DNA of 35,344 nt, taken from NCBI GenBank assembly GCA_949287685.1, contig CASEHF010000006.1, positions 1 through 35,344 of the forward strand. The letters are read 5' to 3'. The notes under the pieces were generated by a model. The model did not search any database, was not told where the DNA came from, and saw only the letters and a list, made by a program, of their open reading frames with translations. Source of the stretch: an uncultured Christensenella sp. (lineage in GTDB: Bacteria; Bacillota; Clostridia; Christensenellales; UBA1242). Both the position numbers and the translations under genes were made by a program. Of this stretch, positions 24,094 through 31,983 are shown in pieces (position 1 is the first letter of the stretch; the number at the start of each line of letters is the position of its first letter).

Positions 24094-24305
24094 AACGGCA
24101 CCTCGATAAATATTAAAAAATAGCGAAAAATTCAGAAAAAATAATCAAAAAATTCGCTTTAATTAACCTTATTCTAGCATAAATTGTCAGCAATGTCAAT
24201 AAGTATATTGATTTTATTTATGTATTTTTATACATTATAAAATAATTGATACCACACGAATAATTTTATTTTTTAAACTAATGTTTTTCGTTAATATGTT
24301 TGTTT

Positions 24306-24361
24306 TAAGTGGAATAGTTGCGGTGCGGAGAGCGCGGTGCGGAGAGCGCGGTGCGGAGGCG
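24306..24361 (+). repeat. Dispersed-repeat left end with a 14-bp tandem repeat
   Basis: AAGTGGAATAG at 24306-24316 is a left end of the family. From about 24321 the unit CGGTGCGGAGAGCG occurs twice in tandem, followed by a partial third copy ending GGTGCGGAGGC. The block is much more GC-rich than its surroundings. Confidence 0.75.
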
Positions 24362-24444
24362 GTGCGAAGCCGCACACGCAATATATACATATTAAATAAG
24401 ACTACACACTTTGAATAGTTGTTTACGGTTTGCTTGGTGATTTT

Positions 24445-24490
24445 TAAGCTGAATAGATCCTTCGGTGCGTAGCCGCACTCCCGATAGATA
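24445..24490 (+). repeat. Dispersed-repeat left end, truncated copy
   Basis: AAGCTGAATAGATCCTTCG at 24445-24463 is followed by GTGCGTAGCCGCACTCCCG and then unrelated sequence; the CTCAGGATG core is absent. Confidence 0.65.
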
Positions 24491-24547
24491 GATGTAGTAC
24501 GACTACTCACTTTTAATGTTAACTCGTGATTTATTGGAGGTTGTCTT

Positions 24548-24683
24548 AAGCGGAATAGATCCTTCGTCGAAAAGCGCTGCGGGTCGACACTCAGGATGCC
24601 TTCCCGTTTACGGGAAGTCTGGCGCGTGAACGACTGCTACAATGAGAAAAGTATACTCTCGCGCCAGCCCCCTCATTCCGCTA
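24548..24683 (+). repeat. Dispersed repeat, subtype A (copy A2), with complete inverted ends
   Basis: It begins AAGCGGAATAGATCC and ends ATTCCGCT, an inverted copy. Inside are CCCGtttaCGGG and an outer stem CTGGCGCG (24619-24626) with CGCGCCAG (24660-24667). Confidence 0.85.
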
Positions 24684-24754
24684 AAAATACCATATTGCAT
24701 GTGTGCCCTCGACACGATAAATGTAGTTAGTTGTATATATCGATGTATTAAATT

Positions 24755-24809
24755 CACTGTCATTCTGAGCCCTGCTTACGGAGCCTAAGATGAAGAATCC
24801 ATTCCGCTT
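24755..24809 (-). repeat. Dispersed repeat, inverted unit (copy C1)
   Basis: Read on the minus strand it begins AAGCGGAATGGATTCTTCA and reaches GGGCTCAGAATGACAGTG. It is an inverted relative of the subtype B start, and the same unit recurs at 25188-25242 and 35139-35196. Confidence 0.8.
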
Positions 24810-24895
24810 GTCTTTACTACAAAACCTACGGAATAGATATAAATGTACAAGGGACACTTTTGATACATTGCTCTTGCACTAGCCCAAGAATATTT

Positions 24896-25242
24896 AAAAG
24901 GAATAGATCCTTCGTCTGAAGGCTTCGCGGGTCGACACTCAGGATGACAATAATTTAATATTAGTACTTCGCACACGCCAGCCACACTCATCCACTTTTT
25001 CGGCGGTCCACCTAGGCACCTCACTTTTCCCACCTCTGCAGTATATTAAGTGTATATGTTTACAACCTAGTAACTTTATATCGGGGGTGCGGCTTCGCAC
25101 TGCGCCTACGCACCGCGAGGTCGACTATCTACACTTCACAAGTTGGATTTAAAGTGGATAGTCATTTATTCGCTTAACCAATTAAAGCACTGTCATTCTG
25201 AGCCCTGCTTACGAAGCCTGAGACGAAGAATCCATTCCGCTT
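24896..25242. repeat. MITE-like composite bounded by long inverted repeats (B3 and C2)
   Basis: The left side (AAAAGGAATAGATCCTTCG, 24896) and the right side (inverted, ending CATTCCGCTT at 25242) form imperfect terminal inverted repeats of roughly 50 bases, each including the CTCAGGATGAC/GTCATTCTGAG core. The left 225 bases can be aligned with 3183-3417. No transposase is encoded. Confidence 0.8.
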
Positions 25243-25257
25243 GATATACTATAATGT

Positions 25258-25318
25258 ATGGTGGATGTTTACTACAATTAGAAACGCATACTCTCGCGCC
25301 AGCCACTCTGCCTTTTAT
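25258..25318 (+). repeat. Partial subtype A repeat (right half)
   Basis: The segment TACTACAATTAGAAACGCAT, then CTCTCGCGCCAGCCACTCTGC, matches the right part of copy A1. The left stem strand is absent, so the hairpin cannot form. Confidence 0.7.
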
Positions 25319-25335
25319 TATTCATAAATGATAAA

Positions 25336-25366
25336 CAGCACCCCGAAAATTATTTCTGGGGTGCTG
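25336..25366 (-). terminator. Intrinsic terminator of the DUF1667 operon (CAGCACC family)
   Basis: CAGCACCCC (25336-25344) pairs with GGGGTGCTG (25358-25366). On the minus strand TTTATCATTT follows. Confidence 0.8.
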
Positions 25367-25405
25367 CCAAAAACTCTAAGTGTGCAACTTTGTTAAATTT
25401 AGATT

Positions 25406-25765
25406 TTATAAGTCGGCGCCATTTACCTCGGTAATCACGACATCGGCGCCAGTACCGCATACATTTTTTATTAAAATATCACCGAAATGCGGAGTCGCGG
25501 GTTCGGGTGCGGACTTAATGGCAGATAGGACTTCAAAATACTTGTCCTTTTCCACATCGGTACTCGTGCGCACTGCTAAAGTCCCACCGTTTTTGCGGTT
25601 AAAAACCGTAGTCACTGTGCGCATAGGGCAAGTGAACTCTTGCCTGCCGTACTCTGCCCCACGCGGACAGTTATTACCGCTGACCACGACTTCGCCACCG
25701 ACCTCTTTTACGGTCAAATGGCAACCAATCGGGCAACGGATACACACGGTCTCCAATGTTCTCAT
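25406..25765 (-). CDS. DUF1667-family cysteine-rich protein
   Basis: This 119-residue protein matches DUF1667: VCIRCPIGCHLTV (8-20) with the CxxCxxxC cluster, SGNNCPRGAEYGRQEFTCPMRTVTTVF with further Cys, and a C-terminal CGTGADVVITEV. The conserved cysteines suggest an iron-sulphur cluster or other metal. Family members are normally encoded beside anaerobic glycerol-3-phosphate dehydrogenase-like oxidoreductases and may pass electrons for them. No such partner is in this window. It follows the Pro/Gln/Asn-rich membrane protein gene by 9 bases and is presumably translated from the same mRNA; GGAGGCGCCT lies just before the ATG. Confidence 0.93.
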   Translation of the reverse strand: MRTLETVCIRCPIGCHLTVKEVGGEVVVSGNNCPRGAEYGRQEFTCPMRTVTTVFNRKNGGTLAVRTSTDVEKDKYFEVLSAIKSAPEPATPHFGDILIKNVCGTGADVVITEVNGADL

Positions 25766-25774
25766 AGGCGCCTC

Positions 25775-27295
25775 CTAATTGTTGGCGGGCGGTGTACCGC
25801 TACCGTTATTTTGTCCGTTTGGTTTTGGAGGGGTGTTCGGTGTCGTAAACGGTGTTACAGGCGGGCGCGGAGCAGGATTTTGCGGCTGACTAAATGGGTT
25901 CGGTCTTGGTTGTTGAGGTTGGTTAAATTGCGCTGGTCTAGGCTGCTGAGGCTGTTGTGGCTGATTAAACGCATTTGGTCTAGGCATTTGCGGGCGCGGA
26001 GCCTGTGGCTGCATTACGGGGCGAGCACCCTGTCCCATAGGACTTTGAGGGAATGGCTGTGGTTGTGGGCGCGGTGCCTGCGGAGTGGGTTGCTTATTAT
26101 ACGGGCTATTTTGAGTAAAGTTGTTAAAACTTGCGTACGGATTTGCATTTTTAGGTGGGAATGGCGACTTTGGCGCGGGTTGTCTAGGGCGAATCTCTAT
26201 AGGCTCGGGCTGCTGCATTACGGGGCGCGGAGTGGGAGAAGTAAATTGCGCGGGTTGAACCACTGGGCGACCTTGATTTATAATAGGATTTGCGGCAAAG
26301 GCATTTTGCCCCATATTATTAGGCGCAGCCTGTCCCATTCCATTTGGTGCGGGTTGAGCCATAGTAGGGTTATTGAATGCGGGCGAGTTTGGTGCCATAT
26401 TCGGCATAGCGGGAGCCTGTGTATAATTGTGGTCAAAGCGAGGCGCGGGCTGACCGTTTGCTTGCGCTGGAGCGGCAGTCTTTGCGGCTTCGGGAGCGTT
26501 AAATGGAGCCGAACGCGCGTTCGGGTCACTGGCTAACACTTGAGGTCTGCCATCCACACGAGCGCCCTTTGTGTCGGGATTGTAGTCCACAACTACGCGG
26601 TGCGGGAAAGTAATAAACATCCAAATCGCAGAAACTACCAAAAATACGGATATAAAGCCTAAGTAGTTAGCCGACACAAGCGTGCCTGCATCAACAAAGA
26701 AATAAACATTTGCATCCATAAAAGTATTTAGTGCGTTTAGCGCGGGAAATGCCGCAAGTAGCATCCAAAATGTAGCAGCGAACACCAATACGGTACTGGC
26801 GCGATTCTTGTGATACTTTTGCTTGAAGCGCACAACAAAACCTATTACATAGAAAATAAAACTCAGTACAAATAGCCCAAATACCGCATATGTCGAGTAC
26901 TGCATTAAGTCTACCACAGTACCAGAAGCATCCTCAATGGTAGCCGAAATCGCCAAGAGTAGATTTGGCACCATTAGAGACAACACACCAAAAAGCGCGG
27001 AGAGCCTAAACATAGTGCTAGCAGCCGAGGGGCGCGCAAATAGACATATAAAATACACGCCACCGAGTAGCAACAGTAATCCTGCGCCACCCCATACAAC
27101 AAACATCTCCATAAAGTTTGCGCCTAGTATTCCCTCAAAGGTCGAGTACAAGTCCCAAATCGGGTCGATGCCAGCAATGGCGCTAATCAAACTCGGCAAA
27201 TATAATATCACGAGTAACGCCCCAACAATGAGCGCAAAAATTCCGCCTACTATGTAACCTGGGCGCTTACCCTGCTTTTCGATATTCTTTGACAT
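25775..27295 (-). CDS. Six-TM membrane protein with long Pro/Gln/Asn-rich tail
   Basis: This is a 506-residue protein of unknown function. The first about 235 residues contain six probable transmembrane helices (for example YIVGGIFALIVGALLVILYL, VVWGGAGLLLLLGGVYFICL, LGFISVFLVVSAIWMFITF). The remaining about 270 residues are low-complexity and rich in Pro, Gln, Asn and Ala, with repeats such as PRPQPQPFPQ and RPAQFNQPQQPRP, and are surely disordered. By charge the tail is probably cytoplasmic. No catalytic motif is seen. The start follows AGAGGTATGT. It is the first gene of an operon with DUF1667. The GC-rich tail creates a long open frame on the other strand, which I reject as an artefact. 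Confidence 0.88.
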   Translation of the reverse strand: MSKNIEKQGKRPGYIVGGIFALIVGALLVILYLPSLISAIAGIDPIWDLYSTFEGILGANFMEMFVVWGGAGLLLLLGGVYFICLFARPSAASTMFRLSALFGVLSLMVPNLLLAISATIEDASGTVVDLMQYSTYAVFGLFVLSFIFYVIGFVVRFKQKYHKNRASTVLVFAATFWMLLAAFPALNALNTFMDANVYFFVDAGTLVSANYLGFISVFLVVSAIWMFITFPHRVVVDYNPDTKGARVDGRPQVLASDPNARSAPFNAPEAAKTAAPAQANGQPAPRFDHNYTQAPAMPNMAPNSPAFNNPTMAQPAPNGMGQAAPNNMGQNAFAANPIINQGRPVVQPAQFTSPTPRPVMQQPEPIEIRPRQPAPKSPFPPKNANPYASFNNFTQNSPYNKQPTPQAPRPQPQPFPQSPMGQGARPVMQPQAPRPQMPRPNAFNQPQQPQQPRPAQFNQPQQPRPNPFSQPQNPAPRPPVTPFTTPNTPPKPNGQNNGSGTPPANN

Positions 27296-27324
27296 ACATA
27301 CCTCTTTTAAACCTATTTGTAATT

Positions 27325-27354
27325 AGTATAGCAAAAAATAACGAAAAATTACAA
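27325..27354 (-). promoter_or_regulatory. Promoter of the membrane protein-DUF1667 operon
   Basis: On the minus strand TTGTAA (27349-27354) and TATACT (27325-27330) are separated by 18 bases, with TGC before the -10 (extended type). Confidence 0.6.
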
Positions 27355-27553
27355 ATTAATTGCGTGTCTTTTTAAAAATATTTAATTTTTTATCGAATTT
27401 TATCTAATTTTGCTGTCGCGGTCATTTGTGTTAGATTATATTAAAATTTGCGAGTAAATTACTTAATTTGGCGACTATGTTGCAAAATTCAGGCGCTTAC
27501 CCGCAAAAATTTGAGTTTTTTATGATTATTTTGCTTTTAAAATACAATGTAGC

Positions 27554-27862
27554 TTATTTTCGCTGCGATGTGGCTATACCTAATTCATTCATAATCGCCT
27601 CGACCTCCGCCTGCCCAGCCTTTAGCATATCCACCTCATCAGGGCTAAACACGGATAGAAGTTTTAACAACTCCCCTACATGCACCCGCTCCTCGTTGCG
27701 AATGTCTACCCACACTCGCCTAGCGAGTTCGTTGTCCGTATGCTCAATATGGAAATTGTATTGATTAATCGCATCTAACTCCCCTATTATGTCTTTACGA
27801 ATTGCCGTAATTAAATCATTCCTTGTATATGTATCACGATTTGAAAACGATGAGAAGTCCAT
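27554..27862 (-). CDS. Short ferritin-like protein (EncFtn-like)
   Basis: This 102-residue protein has two helices with iron-binding residues: IIGELDAINQYNFHIEH with Glu28, and RNEERVHVGELLKLL with Glu58 and His61. The spacing (30, then 3) equals that of the metal ligands Glu32, Glu62 and His65 of encapsulated ferritins, in which half-ferritin subunits pair to form the ferroxidase site. This suggests a ferroxidase or iron-handling protein, but no encapsulin shell gene lies nearby and no C-terminal targeting peptide is obvious (the end is GIATSQRK). The start has AGGAGGGAGT before the ATG. It is transcribed alone. A rubrerythrin-like relative is the alternative. Confidence 0.82.
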   Translation of the reverse strand: MDFSSFSNRDTYTRNDLITAIRKDIIGELDAINQYNFHIEHTDNELARRVWVDIRNEERVHVGELLKLLSVFSPDEVDMLKAGQAEVEAIMNELGIATSQRK

Positions 27863-28191
27863 ACTCCCTCCTGATTAAATTATAAAGTATACTATGTACT
27901 CTCAATTAAAAAAGTGACTAGCCTAGCTTGGTTTAAAACTCTAAAGTTTTTTATTTTATTTTTGCGATTTTTATTAAACAAATTTATATTTATGCAAGTG
28001 TTTTCATTAAAAATTGCGAAAAGTGTGTTGTTTTTTAAGTTATTTTTTAAAAATATCTGCGTTTTTAAAATTTTAGCAAATTCTCTATGCATAAATATAA
28101 ATAAAATTTTTTACAAAATATGTATCAAAAGTGTTGCATTTTTGTTTAAATTATATAATAATATAGATATAACTATTTAGGGGGGTGCACT

Positions 28192-28515
28192 ATGGCTGTA
28201 GGTGAGGCATTGAGCAAAGTTTTTGATGTAATCAACAAAATTTTGGCGTTTGTGATTTTGGTAACATTGACAATCACTGCTATTAATTCAATTTGGCCAT
28301 TTATTGACAATGACACTGTATTGGCTGTGTTTGGTTACATCTTAAGATTCGGTCCACTGATTGTATGTTCGTTAGTTATGGTTGAATTTGCAATAAAGCG
28401 CAACATTTTACTGCAAATTTTGATTTACTTGATTATTGCTGTGGCAATAATATTCCAGTTCTTCCCAGACACACTAAACGACATTGCAAACTCATTAGTT
28501 GGTAACGGTGGCTAA
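28192..28515 (+). CDS. Small membrane protein of unknown function
   Basis: This 107-residue protein has about three transmembrane helices: ILAFVILVTLTITAINSIW (17-35), VFGYILRFGPLIVCSLVMVE (45-64) and ILLQILIYLIIAVAIIFQFF (71-90). It is nearly uncharged apart from AIKRN between the second and third helix. No family is recognised. A strong GGGGGGTG site precedes the ATG and AT-rich promoter-like sequence lies upstream (TTGCAT and TATAAT at poor spacing). The codon use is more T-rich than in neighbours (ttt, att, gtt). A terminator follows directly, so it is a single-gene unit. Confidence 0.8.
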   Translation: MAVGEALSKVFDVINKILAFVILVTLTITAINSIWPFIDNDTVLAVFGYILRFGPLIVCSLVMVEFAIKRNILLQILIYLIIAVAIIFQFFPDTLNDIANSLVGNGG

Positions 28516-28546
28516 AAGTAACTTTAAAATAAAATCTAAGAGCATA

Positions 28547-28589
28547 CAGCACTTCCCGCAAGCAAACACTTCGAGAGGTGCTGTTTTTT
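28547..28589 (+). terminator. Intrinsic terminator (CAGCACC family)
   Basis: CAGCAC (28547-28552) pairs with GTGCTG (28578-28583), followed by six T. Confidence 0.8.
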
Positions 28590-28723
28590 ATTGCAACTTT
28601 TTTTAATTTAGTGGTAGTTTATAAATATTATATGCCACAAGTTTTGTAGTAATTTCGCTTTTTGCGCGGTTTATTACCTACTATAAGTACTTTTAGCATT
28701 GTAGCAAGAAAAATAATTTTTCC

Positions 28724-29110
28724 TTAGTTTTTATTAACGGGAGCCACGAAATGCGCGGTGCTGGACTTAAGGTGAAGTGTGGCACCTAATAGATTATCGC
28801 TATTCAAATAATCAACTAGCCCAGCACTCAACCCGTGACCTTTGTTAGAATATAGCGTAGGTAGAATAGACTCGCCTGCATTACCACCGCCCTCACTCGA
28901 GAGTGCTAGCGATTTCTTTAAATAGCGCGAGTGTACGGTTATGCTAAAATATTGCTTTGCGGGCAGCCCGCGCAAGTCGATTAGATAAATTACCCCCTCG
29001 CCTGTCATCCAAAAATAAGCACCTCCCTTTGCCTCATTTGCAAACTTAGCGGTAAAATCTGGAGCCTTTTTTATTTTACTCAAAAGGCGTAAAGTTTCTA
29101 AATTAAACAT
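28724..29110 (-). CDS. Protein of unknown function
   Basis: I do not recognise this 128-residue protein. It starts MFNLETLRLLSKIKKAPDFT and has a central beta-rich part (GGAYFWMTGEGVIYLIDLRG, YFSITVHSRYLKKSLALSSE) and a C-terminal STAHFVAPVNKN. There is no signal peptide or transmembrane helix. No clear ribosome binding site precedes the ATG at 29108-29110, so the start is uncertain. The frame has coding character similar to its neighbours and is not the shadow of another gene. Confidence 0.65.
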   Translation of the reverse strand: MFNLETLRLLSKIKKAPDFTAKFANEAKGGAYFWMTGEGVIYLIDLRGLPAKQYFSITVHSRYLKKSLALSSEGGGNAGESILPTLYSNKGHGLSAGLVDYLNSDNLLGATLHLKSSTAHFVAPVNKN

Positions 29111-29331
29111 ACACTTATATATGCAGAATCGCTCTAATATGACAAAAACGAAGCCGCGACCTAGATTTGCAACACTTTGACCTCTTTATAATATAAGAAA
29201 TATTTTACTTATTTACTTGTTAAAAGTCATTGAATTAGATATACTAAAGATTAATGGTGATATTTTAACCACAAAATTAAAACAAGCTGCCCAAAAACGC
29301 ACCACAATTTGCGGTAAAAAATTTGTGATAA

Positions 29332-29380
29332 AAAAAGAGTTGTACACCAACCCTATGGGTTACACTAAACAACTCTTTTT
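29332..29380. terminator. Bidirectional terminator with an inner hairpin
   Basis: AAAAAGAGTTGT (29332-29343) pairs with ACAACTCTTTTT (29369-29380). Inside, AACCC pairs with GGGTT around TAT. It ends transcription of the protease gene on the minus strand and may work both ways. Confidence 0.8.
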
Positions 29381-29424
29381 ATTATGCGATTTATTTTTAT
29401 TCTTAAGTTAATTCTACAGAAAAA

Positions 29425-29531
29425 TAGGCTGCGGGTCGAGGCTCGGGATGCCTTCCCGTTTGCGGGAAGTCTGGCGCAAGAGTGCTTAGTTTGGTAAGAT
29501 ACGAATAGTTTTGCGCCAGCCCCCTCTGCCT
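29425..29531 (+). repeat. Dispersed repeat, subtype A with altered stem (copy A3)
   Basis: The left GGAATAGATCC end is missing, but CTGCGGGTCG, CCCGtttgCGGG and the outer stem remain. The stem is CTGGCGCAA (29471-29479) with TTGCGCCAG (29511-29519). The other copies have CTGGCGCG with CGCGCCAG, so this copy has an A-T pair where they have G-C. Confidence 0.8.
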
Positions 29532-29564
29532 TTTATTTATTTAGTTGTAACCCAAGAATTTTTT

Positions 29565-29620
29565 AAGAGGAATAGATCCTTCGGCGCGTAGGCGCACCGC
29601 GCCTACGCACTGCGGGTCAA
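29565..29620 (+). repeat. Dispersed repeat left end with GC-rich hairpin
   Basis: AAGAGGAATAGATCCTTCG is followed by GCGTAGGCGCACCGCGCCTACGC, cut here for length; its GCGTAGGCGC and GCGCCTACGC arms are inverted copies. Confidence 0.7.
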
Positions 29621-29645
29621 AATAAAAACTTTATCATTTAACACT

Positions 29646-31028
29646 TTATGCAATAGTCGTGAAATCGCTAACGGTAATAGTCACTGAAGCTGTCAAGGTT
29701 TCGCCAGCGCGGACATAAGTAATTGCCACCTCATCCTCGGGGCGAATCGACAACATTAAATCATTAAACATATATGCGCGAGTGATTGTTGTAGTTTCGC
29801 CATTTATAGACACTGACACAATCTCATCTCCACTTTGTAGCCCCATTTGACTTGCTGGAGTGTCGTTTGCTACGGCAGAAATTATAGTTTCCTCGACAAT
29901 TCGAGTCACCTGCGCCTCAGTATCGTAGTAGGCGCGCGAATTTTCACCACTCACGGTAATACCTAAATCGCAAAGTTTCACTGTCTCATCGTTATTATAA
30001 ATTGCGTTTTCCGCAACGCCAACCGCAATGTCTAGCGGAATTGCGTACGCGATATTTTCGATTACATTACTGTTCGCCTTTGAGTTAACGATACCGATTA
30101 ACTCACCCTTGTTGTTAAACAATCCACCACCCGAATTTCCGCTATTTATAGAAGTATCGATTCGCATACTGCGGAAAGTGATTTGGGTCACATCATCTGG
30201 ACCTGTCATAGTAATGTACTCACTGTCGACACTAATTATCCCTTGGGTCGCACTAATACCTAGCGCCTCGGGGTTGCCTACAGCGATTGCACTATCCCCT
30301 ACCGCAATATCCGATGTCGAGAGAGTCACTGCACGGGCACTGGAGTTTTTCAAAAACTCACTATTCTCGACCTTTAGCACCGCAATATCGTAGTTCATAG
30401 ACCCGCCGACATAGGTAGCGGGAATCGCCGTGTCACTAGAGCCGTATAGGTAGATATTGATACTCTGGCTAATCTTTTCAGCGTTGCTATCTGCGCTATA
30501 TACCACATGATAATTAGTAATTATGTATGCCGACCCTGTCGTGCTATCGAGTTTGTAAATTATACCCGAACCAATGCTTTTGTAAGCGCTCTCGCCAGTC
30601 TTGGTTACCTCACCCGTGAATATGTTATAGGAATAATTATCCTTGGTAAAGTCGCAGTACACGCTCACGCTCGAAAGTAGTGCTACATTTACCGCATACG
30701 AATTATCGGGCTCGACAGACAAAACCTCGCCTAAAAAGTCGATATAACTCCCCGTATATCCCTGCTCCACCGCCATTGTGTAAGCATCGTAGTAGTCCGT
30801 TGTCGCATTTGTACCATCGGCGCCATTTTTAATTGTAAAGTCGTAGGTCGAGCCATCACTATATGTGATGGTATAGGTGTCAATTAGCCCTGTGGAGTCT
30901 GTTTTCTCAATGGACTCAACAGATTTTGTATTGCCACAGCCTGCAAACAATACCACAACGGGCAACAAAACTAGCATAAAAATACTAGCAAAAATTTTGG
31001 TTAAATTTTGTTTTTTACTAACTTGCAT
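29646..31028 (-). CDS. HtrA-like serine protease with PDZ domain, lipoprotein
   Basis: This 460-residue extracytoplasmic protease probably degrades or senses misfolded envelope proteins. It has a lipoprotein signal (LLPVVVLFAGC, Cys31), then a short module with TYTITYSDGSTYDFTIKNGA (51-70). The trypsin-like domain has catalytic His174 (IITNYHVV), Asp214 (NYDIAVLKVE) and Ser299 (SGNSGGGLF). The PDZ domain spans about 365-455 (NDTPASQMGLQSGDEIVSVS). All three catalytic residues are present. Most HtrA proteins have an N-terminal membrane helix, so lipid anchoring is a variation. The start has AGGAGATGATAAA before the ATG. It is transcribed alone. Confidence 0.93.
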   Translation of the reverse strand: MQVSKKQNLTKIFASIFMLVLLPVVVLFAGCGNTKSVESIEKTDSTGLIDTYTITYSDGSTYDFTIKNGADGTNATTDYYDAYTMAVEQGYTGSYIDFLGEVLSVEPDNSYAVNVALLSSVSVYCDFTKDNYSYNIFTGEVTKTGESAYKSIGSGIIYKLDSTTGSAYIITNYHVVYSADSNAEKISQSINIYLYGSSDTAIPATYVGGSMNYDIAVLKVENSEFLKNSSARAVTLSTSDIAVGDSAIAVGNPEALGISATQGIISVDSEYITMTGPDDVTQITFRSMRIDTSINSGNSGGGLFNNKGELIGIVNSKANSNVIENIAYAIPLDIAVGVAENAIYNNDETVKLCDLGITVSGENSRAYYDTEAQVTRIVEETIISAVANDTPASQMGLQSGDEIVSVSINGETTTITRAYMFNDLMLSIRPEDEVAITYVRAGETLTASVTITVSDFTTIA

Positions 31029-31176
31029 TTTATCATCTCCTGCGCATAATTCTAGCGATGAAATGTGTAAAATTCGTGAATTTTTCGATTTTTTGCAATT
31101 TTTTCAGCAATTTTGCGATTTTTTGTCATTTTTTATGTTTTTTTAGGTTTAAATGCACTATTTTTGTGATTTATGT

Positions 31177-31881
31177 TTATTCAATGCACTTGATTTTGCG
31201 GCTGAGCCTAGAGGTGATATAGAGTAATGCGGCAAGTAGAAGCATAGCGCAAGGCACATAAATTAGAAAAAAGTACATATGAAAAGACAGTACATCGCCC
31301 CAGCCAAAAAGCAAGAATCCATTCAAACCAAAATAGTTTGCATCTCGCACATAACACATAATTTTCATATAAGTACAGAACACAAGAAAAATCACCATTA
31401 ATGGCACGAAGTCGCGCATTCTTGGCTCGTACATTTTACTCGCAATCAGCATATAACCTAAAAACGCCATTAGCCCGTGCGAGATAATACTTTGAACGGT
31501 TAAAAATTCAATTGGGCGCGAATTATCTATTACCGTATAAGGTAGCAACACTATAGCGAGCCCTGCAATCATTCCAAAAAACGCGCTCGACCCATACATA
31601 TAGCGGTTACGGAAAAATAGAATAGATACGGGAATATAAAAAACCAGTATATTGCAGAACTGAAAAGATAAAACTTCTATACTAAACTCGCCTCGGTCTA
31701 CAGACAAAACTATATAACGCATAATCTCCAGCAGTAGTAGCACAAACGCCCCAGTATATACAGCGATTCGGCGCGTTTTTAAAGAACAGCGATGAAGTAA
31801 AACAATTAGTACCACATAAAAGAGCAGTACCGAACCACACAGCACGACCTGTTGCCACGAAAAAAAGGAAAAGAAGTCCAT
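31177..31881 (-). CDS. YwaF/TMEM164-like membrane protein (TIGR02206 type)
   Basis: This 234-residue integral membrane protein has about six or seven transmembrane helices. The pattern LSFQFCNILVFYIPVSILFF, then IIAGLAIVLLPY-type helices, then QSIISHGLMAFLGYMLIASK, with the conserved Cys in QFCN and His in SHG, resembles the YwaF/TMEM164 family of Bacillota and eukaryotes. Bacterial members have no settled function; the eukaryotic TMEM164 has been linked to acyl transfer to ether lipids. The start follows GAGGAGGGCGT. The calcium ATPase gene ends upstream of it with a terminator in between, so it is a separate unit. Confidence 0.72.
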   Translation of the reverse strand: MDFFSFFSWQQVVLCGSVLLFYVVLIVLLHRCSLKTRRIAVYTGAFVLLLLEIMRYIVLSVDRGEFSIEVLSFQFCNILVFYIPVSILFFRNRYMYGSSAFFGMIAGLAIVLLPYTVIDNSRPIEFLTVQSIISHGLMAFLGYMLIASKMYEPRMRDFVPLMVIFLVFCTYMKIMCYVRDANYFGLNGFLLFGWGDVLSFHMYFFLIYVPCAMLLLAALLYITSRLSRKIKCIE

Positions 31882-31983
31882 ACGCCCTCCTCATTTATCT
31901 AATGATATCATAAACACGCCCAAAAATCAAAGAATTTTACTATTAAACTGCGAATTTCACCTCAGTCAATAGATTAAATATAA

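Larger units (their letters stand above)
24094..25335. other. Long repeat-filled intergenic region
   Basis: About 1.2 kb without a credible gene. It holds at least six units of the dispersed repeat family in both orientations, a GC-rich 14-bp tandem repeat and AT-rich spacers. Open frames inside it lie across the repeats and lack ribosome binding sites. Confidence 0.7.
29111..29645. other. Intergenic region with one terminator and two repeats
   Basis: This 535-base gap between two leftward genes holds a bidirectional hairpin (29332-29380), a left-truncated subtype A repeat (29425-29531) and a truncated GC-rich repeat (29565-29620). A 64-codon open frame at 29217-29411 crosses the terminator and is not supported. 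Confidence 0.7.

Noticed and set aside
24235..24510. 91-codon minus-strand open frame
   Set aside because: It crosses two dispersed-repeat units and the tandem repeat and has no ribosome binding site.
24785..25033. 82-codon minus-strand open frame
   Set aside because: It lies mostly in repeat units C1 and B3, and related copies do not keep the frame.
24548..25242. CRISPR array
   Set aside because: The repeats differ in spacing and orientation, have inverted ends and share interiors; no cas genes are present.
25640..26536. 298-codon plus-strand open frame rich in Arg, Trp, Ser and Leu
   Set aside because: It is antisense to the Pro/Gln/Asn-rich tail of the membrane protein and the low-complexity composition explains the missing stops. 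It has no ribosome binding site.
29217..29411. 64-codon plus-strand open frame
   Set aside because: It runs through the bidirectional terminator at 29332-29380 and lacks a good ribosome binding site.
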